A stretch of 15,436 bases of DNA from Anaerolinea sp. (GTDB lineage Bacteria; Chloroflexota; Anaerolineae; Anaerolineales; Anaerolineaceae): positions 1-15,436 of the forward strand of contig JARKOV010000112.1 in NCBI GenBank assembly GCA_029975965.1, written 5' to 3'. Made by a program: the position numbers and the translations under genes. The notes below the pieces were generated by a model, which searched no databases, was not told where the DNA came from, and saw only the letters and a program-made list of their open reading frames with translations. Every line of letters starts with the position of its first letter. Position 1 is the first letter of the stretch. This document shows positions 7,460-13,316 of this stretch, piece after piece.

Positions 7460-7487
7460 GTAGGGGCGGTTCGCGAACCGCCCCTAC
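7460..7487. repeat. 28-bp perfect palindrome, possible terminator of the response regulator gene
   Basis: The left half GTAGGGGCGGTTCG (7460-7473) is followed directly by its exact complement (7474-7487), then CGCATTTTC. Very similar GTAGGGGCG...CGCCCCTAC palindromes are common dispersed repeats in several bacterial phyla. As RNA it would form a strong stem 34 bp after the stop codon. The T-rich part comes 4 bp late for a classical terminator. Confidence 0.7.
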
Positions 7488-7652
7488 CGCATTTTCTCGC
7501 GGGTCACGGCATGCCCCGCCGCTGCCGTTTTGCTCACCGCCCCGGTGCCTTTTCTGCCCGGCGATGGATCATCCATGTTAGCGGATCACGCCGGGAACCG
7601 AGGCGGGCGGGCTCATCGGTCCGCCCCGGCGGCACCTTGTTCGATTCCGCGA

Positions 7653-7679
7653 GAATGCGCGAATTTCGCGGGTGCATTC
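7653..7679. promoter_or_regulatory. Inverted repeat just upstream of the monophosphatase promoter
   Basis: GAATGC (7653-7658) and GCATTC (7674-7679) enclose GCGAATTTCGC (7659-7669), itself a perfect palindrome around one T. The repeat ends 5 bp before the expected -35 position. Because the -35 box is poor, this could be an activator site. That role is inferred. Confidence 0.35.
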
Positions 7680-7707
7680 GGGCGGCAGTCGAACGCTCCC
7701 CACGGGG

Positions 7708-7713
7708 TATAAT
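7708..7713 (+). promoter_or_regulatory. -10 element of the monophosphatase gene, leaderless arrangement
   Basis: A perfect TATAAT preceded by GGG, with 8 bp between it and the ATG at 7722. No recognisable -35 lies at 16-18 bp. There is no purine-rich Shine-Dalgarno site between it and the start codon. Confidence 0.65.
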
Positions 7714-7721
7714 TCCTTTCA

Positions 7722-8513
7722 ATGCAACCAACGGAACCCACACTGGACGACCTGCAAGACTTCGCCCGCCAGGCGGGCGAAATTTTACGCGGCGGCTACG
7801 GCCGCCGGCACGCCTTCGAGCAGAAAGGGCGCATCGACCTGGTCACCGAATACGACAAACGCTCCGAAGCGCTGCTCCTTGGCCTGATTAACGCGCGCTT
7901 TCCCGAGCACGCGGTGCTCAGCGAGGAAAGCGGTCGCCATGCCGGGCGCGACGGGCTGCTGTGGTACGTCGACCCGCTGGACGGCACGACCAACTTTGCC
8001 CACGGGCTGCCGATTTTCTGCGTCTCGCTGGCCTTCGCCGACGCGCGGGGGGTGCGGCTGGGGGTGGTGTACGACCCGACTCGCGACGAGCTGTTCTCCG
8101 CCGAGCGCGGCTGTGGGGCGTGGCTCAACGGGGAGCGCCTGGCCGTCTCGCAGACTGCCGACCTGGGGGAGAGCCTGCTGACCACCGGCTTTGCCTACGA
8201 AAGCTGGATCACCGAAACCAACCTGGTGCATTTCAACCGCCTGCAGCGGCTCAGCCAGGGGGTGCGCCGCCTCGGCTCGGCCGCCCTCGACCTGTGCTGC
8301 GTGGCCGCCGGGCGGGTGGACGGCTATTGGGAAGTCTCGGTGCAGCCCTGGGACCTGGCGGCGGGGGGGCTGGTCGCCGCCGAGGCCGGCGCGAGGGTCA
8401 CCAACCTGCGCGGCGGCGCCGATTACCTCACCCCGCCGTGCAGCATCCTCGCGGCGAACGAAAGGCTGCACAAGGTGTTGATGGGGGAGATTGGTAAGGA
8501 AGGCAAGCAGTGA
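7722..8513 (+). CDS. Inositol-monophosphatase family phosphatase
   Basis: A 263-residue Mg-dependent, Li-sensitive-type phosphatase that removes phosphate from inositol-1-phosphate or related sugar phosphates (the SuhB/HisN/CysQ superfamily). The metal-site motifs are complete: Asp45 in TEYDKRSE, Glu68/Glu69 in LSEES, WYVDPLDGTTNFAHG (81-95, with Asp84 and Asp87) and PWDLAAGGLVAAEAG (209-223, with Asp211). The length is typical. Substrate is open: inositol phosphatase, histidinol-phosphatase or PAP phosphatase cannot be separated by eye. The start is the ATG 8 bp after TATAAT, so a leaderless message is likely. The next gene lies 198 bp downstream behind its own promoter. Confidence 0.93.
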   Translation: MQPTEPTLDDLQDFARQAGEILRGGYGRRHAFEQKGRIDLVTEYDKRSEALLLGLINARFPEHAVLSEESGRHAGRDGLLWYVDPLDGTTNFAHGLPIFCVSLAFADARGVRLGVVYDPTRDELFSAERGCGAWLNGERLAVSQTADLGESLLTTGFAYESWITETNLVHFNRLQRLSQGVRRLGSAALDLCCVAAGRVDGYWEVSVQPWDLAAGGLVAAEAGARVTNLRGGADYLTPPCSILAANERLHKVLMGEIGKEGKQ

Positions 8514-8524
8514 CGGGTATAGCG

Positions 8525-8672
8525 TGGCGAGTGAGGAGCGATGAACTACCAGTTAGCAGACGCCCTCTGACCCCACTCATCACTCGCCATTCATCACTCG
8601 TCACTCATCATTCATCGCTCATCATTCATCACTCATCGACTCCCCACTCATTGACTTCCCATCCCATTGACC
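8525..8672. repeat. Foldback heptamer element with CAYTCAT array
   Basis: Nine in-phase 7-bp units of CAYTCAT type run from 8574 to 8636 (CACTCAT, CACTCGC, CATTCAT and variants). They are followed by CACTCATTGACTTC (8645-8658) and CCATTGACC. Upstream, TGGCGAGTGA (8525-8534) is perfectly complementary to TCACTCGCCA (8580-8589), so the element folds back on itself. An open frame of 64 codons starting at 8510 is only a by-product of this repeat. Confidence 0.85.
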
Positions 8673-8680
8673 ACTATAAT
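8651..8680 (+). promoter_or_regulatory. Promoter of pepF, with -35 box inside a repeat element
   Basis: TTGACT (8651-8656), 18 bp, perfect TATAAT (8675-8680). Expected initiation near 8687 leaves a leader of about 25 nt that carries GAGGAG before the ATG. The -35 box is part of the dispersed CACTCATTGACTTC sequence. Confidence 0.8.
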
Positions 8681-8711
8681 CGACCCAATACCTGCACAAT
8701 ATGAGGAGCAA

Positions 8712-10487
8712 ATGACCACACAAACCTATCAGCAGAGCCGGTGGAGCTTGAAAGACCTATCCTCCGGGCAGCCGGCCGACATCGACGCCGCCTTCGCCGC
8801 GCTCGAAGACTCGGTCAAGGCTTTCGAGGCGCTGCGCGGCACGCTGCGCGCCGACATCCCCGGCGACGAGTTCATGGAATTGATCAAGAAAATGGAGGAC
8901 ATGCAGGCGCAGGGCTACCGTCTCTACGGGTATGCCGGCCTGTCCTTTGCCGCCGACACCCAGGACCAGGCCGCGCTCAGCATGGTCGGGCGGGTGGAGC
9001 AATTCCTGGCGGAGATGGCCAACCGCACGCTGTTCTTCAGCCTGTGGTGGAAGGCGCTCGACGACGCCAACGCCGACCGCCTGATGAAAAATGCCGGCGA
9101 TTACACCTACTGGCTGGAAGAGATGCGCCACTTCAAGCCCTACACGCTCAGCGAGCCGGAAGAAAAGGTGATCAACCTGAAAAACGTCACCGGGGCGAGC
9201 GCCATCGAGCACCTGTATGACTCGTACACCAACCGCTACACCTTTAAGCTGGATGTGGACGGTGAGACCAAGGAGCTGACCCGCGGGGAGCTGATGGTGT
9301 ACGTGCGCCAGCACGACGCCGACCTGCGAGCGCGCGCCTACCAGGAGTTGTACCGCGTTTACGGCAACGACGGCCCGTTCTTGGGGCAGATGTACCAGGC
9401 GCTGGTGCGCGACTGGCGCAATGAAAACATCAGCCTGCGCGGCTATGCCTCGCCCATGTCGGTGCGCAACCTGGCCAACGACATCCCCGACGAGGTGGTA
9501 AATACCCTGCTGGAGGTTTGTCGCAAGAATACCGGCGTTTTCCAGCGCTATTTCAAGCTCAAGGCGCGCTGGCTGGGCATCGACCGCCTGCGCCGCTACG
9601 ACGTGTACGCGCCGGTGGCCAAATCGGACAAGCGCTACGATTACCAGCGCGCAGCCGAGATGGTGATGGCTTCTTTCGAGCAGTTCGACCCGCAGTTCAG
9701 CCGGCTCGCCAGGCGCGTGTTCGCGGACAACCACCTGGATAGCGAGGTGCGCAAGGGCAAGCAGGGCGGGGCCTTTTGCTGGACGGTCAACCCGCAGATC
9801 ACGCCCTGGGTGCTGCTCAACTACCAGGGGCGCGCAGACGACGTGGCGACCATGGCTCACGAATTGGGCCACGCCATCCACGCCATGATGGCCTCGCACC
9901 ACAGCCTGTTCACCTTCCACTCGTCGCTGCCGCTGGCTGAAACCGCATCCACCTTCGGCGAGATGATGCTGGTCGACCGGCTGCTGGACGAGGAGCAGGA
10001 TGAAGCCGTCCGGCGGGATATCCTCTTCCGCCAGGTGGACGACGCCTACGCCACCATCCAGCGCCAGGCCTTCTTCGCGCTGTTCGAGCAGAAAGCGCAC
10101 GAGATGGTGCAGCAGAACGCCTCGGTGGATGAGATGGCGGAGGTATACCTGCAGAACCTGAAAGAGCAGTTCGGTGACGCGATCGAGGTGGGTGACGAAT
10201 TCCGCTGGGAATGGGTCTCGATCCCGCACATTTACGGCACGCCGTTCTACGTGTACGCTTACACATTCGGTCAGTTGCTCGTGCTCTCGCTCTACCGACA
10301 GTTCAAGCAGGAGGGCGAGTCGTTCAAGCCGCGCTTCAAGCAGATCCTGGCGGCGGGCGGCTCGATGGCCCCGGCCAAACTGCTCGCCGAAGCCGGCATC
10401 GACATCCGGCAGGCCGCTTTCTGGCAGGGCGGCTTCGACGTGATCGATGGGTTGGTTGGACAGTTGGAGCAGTTGCCGGTCAAGTGA
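8712..10487 (+). CDS. pepF: M3-family oligoendopeptidase F
   Basis: A 591-residue cytoplasmic zinc metallopeptidase that cuts short peptides. HELGH (383-387) supplies both zinc-binding His and the catalytic Glu384. Glu410 in LAETAS is the third zinc ligand 26 residues later, as in M3 enzymes, followed by TFGEMML. The N-terminal 1-200 is the helical lid region. FCWTVNPQITPWVLLNYQG (355-373) precedes the active site, and IPHIYGTPFYVYAYTFGQLL near the C terminus is the substrate-binding Tyr/His block of this family. There is no signal peptide. The frame is open from a TTG at 8667. GAGGAG (8703-8708) and the position of the promoter fix the ATG at 8712. The gene is closed by a strong hairpin at 10508-10548. 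Confidence 0.95.
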   Translation: MTTQTYQQSRWSLKDLSSGQPADIDAAFAALEDSVKAFEALRGTLRADIPGDEFMELIKKMEDMQAQGYRLYGYAGLSFAADTQDQAALSMVGRVEQFLAEMANRTLFFSLWWKALDDANADRLMKNAGDYTYWLEEMRHFKPYTLSEPEEKVINLKNVTGASAIEHLYDSYTNRYTFKLDVDGETKELTRGELMVYVRQHDADLRARAYQELYRVYGNDGPFLGQMYQALVRDWRNENISLRGYASPMSVRNLANDIPDEVVNTLLEVCRKNTGVFQRYFKLKARWLGIDRLRRYDVYAPVAKSDKRYDYQRAAEMVMASFEQFDPQFSRLARRVFADNHLDSEVRKGKQGGAFCWTVNPQITPWVLLNYQGRADDVATMAHELGHAIHAMMASHHSLFTFHSSLPLAETASTFGEMMLVDRLLDEEQDEAVRRDILFRQVDDAYATIQRQAFFALFEQKAHEMVQQNASVDEMAEVYLQNLKEQFGDAIEVGDEFRWEWVSIPHIYGTPFYVYAYTFGQLLVLSLYRQFKQEGESFKPRFKQILAAGGSMAPAKLLAEAGIDIRQAAFWQGGFDVIDGLVGQLEQLPVK

Positions 10488-10507
10488 GCGGCACCCAGGG
10501 AGAAATC

Positions 10508-10548
10508 GAAGGGGATTGCGAGCCAATCGAGCGCTCGCAGTCCCCTTC
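10508..10548 (+). terminator. Rho-independent terminator of pepF
   Basis: GAAGGGGATTGCGAGC (10508-10523) pairs with GCTCGCAGTCCCCTTC (10533-10548) over 16 bp with one G-U wobble and a 9-nt loop. It begins 20 bp after the stop codon. The 3' arm runs into TTCTTC, a modest T-rich tail. Confidence 0.8.
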
Positions 10549-10621
10549 TTCATGACCCCGGCGGTCGATGTGCCGCGGCATTCTATGGTATATTTTATTT
10601 AAACCACCCAGGGAGACGCGC

Positions 10622-11275
10622 ATGTACCTTGCCATCGAGGGCGTTATCGGGGTTGGGAAGACCACCCTGGCGCGCCTGCTCCAGCCCGCCTTCCAGGCCA
10701 ACCTGCTCCTGGAAGTATTCGAGGAAAACCCTTTCCTGAGCAAGTTCTACGAGGACCGGGCGCGTTACGCTTTCCAGACGCAAATTTTTTTCCTGCTCAG
10801 CCGCTACCACCAGCAGCACCGCGGCATCCCCGAGCTGACCCGGGGCGGCAAGGACCTGATCAGCGATTACACCTTCGACAAAGACGCTCTCTTTGCCGGC
10901 ATCAACCTGGAAGGCGACGAGTTGGTGATGTACCAGCGCGTGCACGAGGCGCTGGCCGAAAAAGTGCAGGTGCCTGACCTGATCGTCTACCTGCGCGCCA
11001 GCACCGACCTGCTGATGGCGCGCATCACCCAGCGCGACCGCTCCTACGAGCGCAACATGGAGCGCGCCTACATCGCCGAGCTGAACCAGGGCTACGACGA
11101 ATTCTTCCTCAAGCCTCGCCAGCATGCCGCCCCGGTGCTGGTCATCGAGGCCGACTCGCTGGATTTCGTACGCTATCCGGAAGACCTGCGCTGGATCGAG
11201 AACCGCATCCGCCAGTCCCTCGAGCTGGCGCCATTCCAGCCCGAGCTGCCCTTGCCGCTGCACGAAGAAGAGTAA
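10622..11275 (+). CDS. Deoxynucleoside kinase, deoxyguanosine-kinase (Dgk)-like
   Basis: A 217-residue kinase that would phosphorylate a deoxyribonucleoside at the 5' position for the salvage pathway. GVIGVGKTT (7-15) is the P-loop. EENPFLSKFYED (34-45) is the substrate-binding Glu region. LISDYTFDKDALFA (79-92) replaces the DRS motif with SDY, as in Bacillus Dgk (IADYxIYKxxIFA). RITQRDRSYER (134-144) is the Arg-rich lid. Preference for dG/dA is inferred from this resemblance. The start is the ATG after GGGAG (10611-10615), not the upstream ATG at 10568. TATATT (10589-10594) is a possible -10. It is 27 bp upstream of the nucleotidyltransferase gene and probably co-transcribed. A Dck-like paralogue lies at 13317-13973. 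Confidence 0.9.
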   Translation: MYLAIEGVIGVGKTTLARLLQPAFQANLLLEVFEENPFLSKFYEDRARYAFQTQIFFLLSRYHQQHRGIPELTRGGKDLISDYTFDKDALFAGINLEGDELVMYQRVHEALAEKVQVPDLIVYLRASTDLLMARITQRDRSYERNMERAYIAELNQGYDEFFLKPRQHAAPVLVIEADSLDFVRYPEDLRWIENRIRQSLELAPFQPELPLPLHEEE

Positions 11276-11302
11276 CCGGCGCAGGAGAATCAGGGAGGTT
11301 TC

Positions 11303-12328
11303 ATGCGCATCACTCGCGAGACATTGCTCAGAATCGCCCGCGACACCGCCGCCCAGCGCGCCAAAGTCAGCCGGCGATTGGTGTGCATCTACCTGGTCGG
11401 CTCGTGCCTGGGCGATGATCCACTGTTGGGCGGCTCGACCGACATCGACCTGGTGATCATCCACGACAGCGAGCCGCTCGAAGCGCGTGAAATGGTGCGC
11501 CTGACCGACGAAGTGCACCTGGATATCAGCCATTACGCCGAGGAAGTCTTCCACCAGCCGCGCCATCTGCGCACCGACCCCTGGCTGGGCCCCTTCATCT
11601 ATAACAAGCCGCTTGTGTTGCACGACTCGGGGCACTGGTTCGATTACACCCAGGCCGCCACCGGAGCGCAATTTCTCGAGCCCAACAACGTCCTGGCACG
11701 CTCGCGCTCGCTGGCCAGCTCGGCGCGCCAGACCTGGATGGACCTCAGCTTCAACAAGACGGGCGATCACCGCCGGCGTTTGTACGGCTTTTTAAAGGCG
11801 CTGGAGAACGCGGGAAACGCCGTCGCCAGCCTGACCGGCACGCCGCTGGCCGAGAGGCGCTTCCTGATCGAGTTTCCCCGGCGCGCGGCGGCGTTGGGCC
11901 GGGCGGATCTCTCGGCCGGGCTGGTCAGCCTGCTGGCCGGCGAGGTGGAGGTGAGCGACGAAACCTGGGGGAGCTGGCTGGCTGCCTGGAGCAGCGCTTT
12001 CCAGGAAGCCGGCCTGGTGGAAGGCGCGCCGCCGCGCCTGAACCCGTGCCGCGCGGCTTATTACGGGCGAGCGGCTGCCGCATTGTGGGAGAGTAACCCC
12101 ACCGCGGCCTTCTGGCTGTTGATGCGCACCTGGACGCTGGCGGCTTATCGCCTGCCGCCCGATTCGCCGTCGATTTTGCCCTGGCAAGAGGCCTGCAAAG
12201 CCACCGGCCTGGACAAGGCCCACTTCAACGCGCGCCTCGAGGCCCTGGATTCTTACCTCGACTCGGTGGAAGAGCTGCTCGACCGTTGGGCCGAGTTAAA
12301 CGGCGTGGTGAACAGCGAAGAGCTTTAA
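11303..12328 (+). CDS. Nucleotidyltransferase-fold protein, function unknown
   Basis: A 341-residue protein with an N-terminal polymerase-beta-type nucleotidyltransferase domain. LVGSCLGDDPLLGGSTDIDLVI (31-52) contains the Gly33-Ser34 and Asp47/Asp49 metal-binding pair, and Asp74 in VHLDIS fits the third carboxylate. The active site therefore looks intact. Residues about 115-341 are mostly helical, with several Trp and Ala/Leu-rich segments, and match no domain I can name. The acceptor (protein, small molecule or nucleic acid) is unknown. GGGAGG (11293-11298) lies 4 bp before the ATG. It follows the dNK gene on the same strand without a terminator, suggesting one transcript. Aminoglycoside-modifying and MNT-toxin-neutralising relatives share this core but nothing else here supports those roles. 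Confidence 0.8.
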   Translation: MRITRETLLRIARDTAAQRAKVSRRLVCIYLVGSCLGDDPLLGGSTDIDLVIIHDSEPLEAREMVRLTDEVHLDISHYAEEVFHQPRHLRTDPWLGPFIYNKPLVLHDSGHWFDYTQAATGAQFLEPNNVLARSRSLASSARQTWMDLSFNKTGDHRRRLYGFLKALENAGNAVASLTGTPLAERRFLIEFPRRAAALGRADLSAGLVSLLAGEVEVSDETWGSWLAAWSSAFQEAGLVEGAPPRLNPCRAAYYGRAAAALWESNPTAAFWLLMRTWTLAAYRLPPDSPSILPWQEACKATGLDKAHFNARLEALDSYLDSVEELLDRWAELNGVVNSEEL

Positions 12329-12364
12329 AGATACCTCCATATTTCGATCTGGATTGCCTTTTTT

Positions 12365-12384
12365 ACCCCCAGATATGGGGGAGT
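12365..12384. repeat. C5/G5 palindrome, left copy flanking the DnaA boxes
   Basis: ACCCCCAGATATGGGGGAGT: a 16-bp core, 12366-12381, made of CCCCCA and TGGGGG around GATA. No T-tract follows on either strand, so it is not a standard terminator. The core is the exact reverse complement of the core at 12508-12523. Confidence 0.8.
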
Positions 12385-12411
12385 AGCAAGTTGGTTAGAA
12401 TTTGGTTAAAC

Positions 12412-12461
12412 TGTGGATAAAATGCAAAAAACTGTGGATAAACCGCCCGGAATGTGGATAA
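12412..12461 (-). promoter_or_regulatory. Cluster of three perfect DnaA boxes
   Basis: TGTGGATAA at 12412, 12433 and 12453 (TTATCCACA on the minus strand), with 21- and 20-bp periods. Same orientation and helical phasing would place DnaA monomers on one face of the DNA. Confidence 0.88.
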
Positions 12462-12505
12462 GTCCAGAAAATTTGTCCGAAAAACGAAAATGAGCCTGTG
12501 CTTTT

Positions 12506-12534
12506 ACCCCCCATATCTGGGGGGTCTTTTTTTT
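12506..12534 (+). terminator. C6/G6 hairpin with T8 tract
   Basis: ACCCCCCA (12506-12513), loop TATC, TGGGGGGT (12518-12525), then C and eight T (12527-12534). It is a textbook rightward terminator. It lies about 180 bp after the nucleotidyltransferase stop and beyond the DnaA boxes, so it would protect what follows from transcription coming through the origin. Its core also belongs to the repeated palindrome family here. Confidence 0.75.
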
Positions 12535-12535
12535 G

Positions 12536-12547
12536 ACTCCCCCATAT
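12536..12547. repeat. Half copy of the C5 palindrome
   Basis: ACTCCCCCATAT is the exact reverse complement of ATATGGGGGAGT at 12373-12384. It is followed by AGCAAG, also seen after the left copy (12385-12390). A further half copy, CCCCCCAGATG, is at 12668-12678. Confidence 0.6.
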
Positions 12548-12762
12548 AGCAAGAAAAGCGAAAAAGCCTGTAGAAACGGTCGATTCTCTGTCCCCGATCT
12601 TTCCACGGCGGGCTGTGGAAAAATCGGCACCTCACGCCCGCCACATGCGTTGGCGGTTTGCCGTCTTCCCCCCAGATGTACAGGCGAATCGACCTGCTTT
12701 CGCAAGTTATCAACATATCCCCAGCCCCTACTAATACGACGACTCCAACCATTAAACAAATT

Positions 12763-12836
12763 AATGAGTGATGTGTGACGAGGCATGAAGAAAACCAGGA
12801 GAGCGCACCCTGGTAACTGATAACTGATAACTCATT
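12763..12836. repeat. Foldback heptamer element with TAACTGA units
   Basis: AATGAGT (12763-12769) and ACTCATT (12830-12836) are perfect outer arms. ACCAGG (12794-12799) and CCTGGT (12809-12814) form an inner stem. TAACTGA occurs twice in phase, then TAACTCA (12814-12834). The right end reads ACTCATTG, as in the elements at 805-917 and 8525-8672. Confidence 0.7.
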
Positions 12837-12899
12837 GCCTTGTTGTCTCCGTGCCTTCCCCCTCCCGACTATTATGACCAATTTGATACATATTATGTC

Positions 12900-12928
12900 T
12901 TGAATCTAGGACTGGTTTTCGTTACAAT
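12900..12928 (+). promoter_or_regulatory. Promoter of spoVS
   Basis: TTGAAT (12900-12905), 17 bp, TACAAT (12923-12928), in an A/T-rich stretch. Expected initiation near 12935 gives a leader of about 70 nt that contains AAGGAGAGG before the ATG. Confidence 0.75.
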
Positions 12929-13004
12929 CTTTTTGCAAGAGTTATGCCCCCCTGGCATGGAAAGCATCACTCGCGTCAATGTTTCAAAGAAGGAGAGGCA
13001 TGCA

Positions 13005-13265
13005 ATGGACGTGATCAAGGTCAAGGCGAATTCGCGCACAGCAGCCGTCGCGGGGGCGATTGCGGGTGTGGTTCGAGAGCACAAACGGGCGGAGGTTCAG
13101 GCAATTGGCGCCGGCGCGGTGAACCAGGCGGTGAAGGCGCTGGTGCTGGCAAAAGGGTATCTGGCCGAGGACGGCATTCCGATCGTCGCCGTCCCCGAGT
13201 TTGTGGACGTGGAGATCGACGGAAAGGTGCGCACGGCGATCAAGCTGGTCGTCGAGCCGCGTTAA
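13005..13265 (+). CDS. spoVS: Stage V sporulation protein S (SpoVS) homologue
   Basis: An 86-residue protein of the SpoVS family, small Alba-fold proteins. The diagnostic features are the N-terminal strand MDVIKVKANSRTAAVAGAIAG, the conserved VQAIGAGAVNQAVKAL block (46-61) and the closing strand FVDVEIDGKVRTAIKLVVEP. In Bacillus SpoVS influences sporulation and septation. Homologues also occur in non-sporulating lineages such as Thermus and Chloroflexota, where they are thought to bind nucleic acid. The start is set by AAGGAGAGG (12990-12998); the longer open frame from 12840 covers the promoter and repeats and is not coding. It is the first gene to the right of the candidate origin and has its own promoter. 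Confidence 0.95.
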   Translation: MDVIKVKANSRTAAVAGAIAGVVREHKRAEVQAIGAGAVNQAVKALVLAKGYLAEDGIPIVAVPEFVDVEIDGKVRTAIKLVVEPR

Positions 13266-13271
13266 GCGCGG

Positions 13272-13304
13272 CCCTGCGTTGGCGGCAGGGTGGGGGTGAG
13301 GGGC
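13272..13304. terminator. Possible hairpin between convergent spoVS and dck-like genes
   Basis: CCCTGC (13272-13277) pairs with GCAGGG (13285-13290). GTGGGGGTGAGGGGC and TTTT follow (to 13308). The T-run is 14 bp after the stem, so this is a weak candidate. The GGGTGGGGGTGAGGGGC text resembles C-rich repeats often seen between genes in this phylum. Confidence 0.35.
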
Positions 13305-13316
13305 TTTTCTGTCTGG

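Larger units (their letters stand above)
7426..7707. other. Gene-free gap rich in palindromes
   Basis: The 296 bp between the response regulator and the monophosphatase gene hold no supported gene. Besides the separately listed palindromes at 7460-7487 and 7653-7679, it contains ATGGAT-c-ATCCAT (7564-7576) and a GGGCGG/CCGCCC stem (7605-7610 with 7621-7626). The open frames here are G/C-rich and match no family I know. Confidence 0.6.
12382..12720. other. Candidate chromosomal replication origin (oriC)
   Basis: Three perfect DnaA boxes TGTGGATAA lie in the same direction at 12412-12420, 12433-12441 and 12453-12461, about two helical turns apart. A one-mismatch box TGTGGAAAA is at 12614-12622, and the common variant TTATCAACA is at 12707-12715 in the opposite direction. 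The first two sit in a 14-bp direct repeat AAACTGTGGATAAA. TTGGTTA occurs twice, 11 bp apart (12391 and 12402). The first 110 bp are A/T-rich against a G/C-rich background, as expected for unwinding. There is no gene between 12329 and 13004. DnaA binding is well supported by sequence. Function as the origin is inferred, since dnaA is not in the window. Confidence 0.72.

Noticed and set aside
7605..7626. Riboswitch or T-box before the monophosphatase gene
   Set aside because: The stem lies upstream of the -10 box, so it would not be in the transcript, and no conserved T-box or aptamer sequence is present.
8510..8704. 64-codon open frame in the heptamer region
   Set aside because: The translated sequence is only the repeat (HHSS/HSSL-type runs).
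8667..8711. TTG start of pepF 15 codons upstream
   Set aside because: It overlaps the -10 box. The ATG at 8712 has GAGGAG at proper distance.
8757..10553. 598-codon open frame antisense to pepF, and similar long antisense frames in dnaN, dgk and the PEP-like gene
   Set aside because: They are mirror frames produced by G/C-rich codon use. The sense frames carry complete catalytic motifs.
10492..10616. Direct repeat CACCCAGGGAGA at 10492-10503 and 10605-10616
   Set aside because: Only 12 bp, and the second copy includes the ribosome-binding site of the kinase gene. It may be chance.
12404..12881. Minus-strand open frames of about 125 codons across the candidate origin
   Set aside because: No start signal or family motif. 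They cross the DnaA boxes, terminator and repeats.
12840..13004. 55-codon N-terminal extension of SpoVS
   Set aside because: It covers the promoter and leader. The 86-residue form has the family's usual length and a strong ribosome-binding site.
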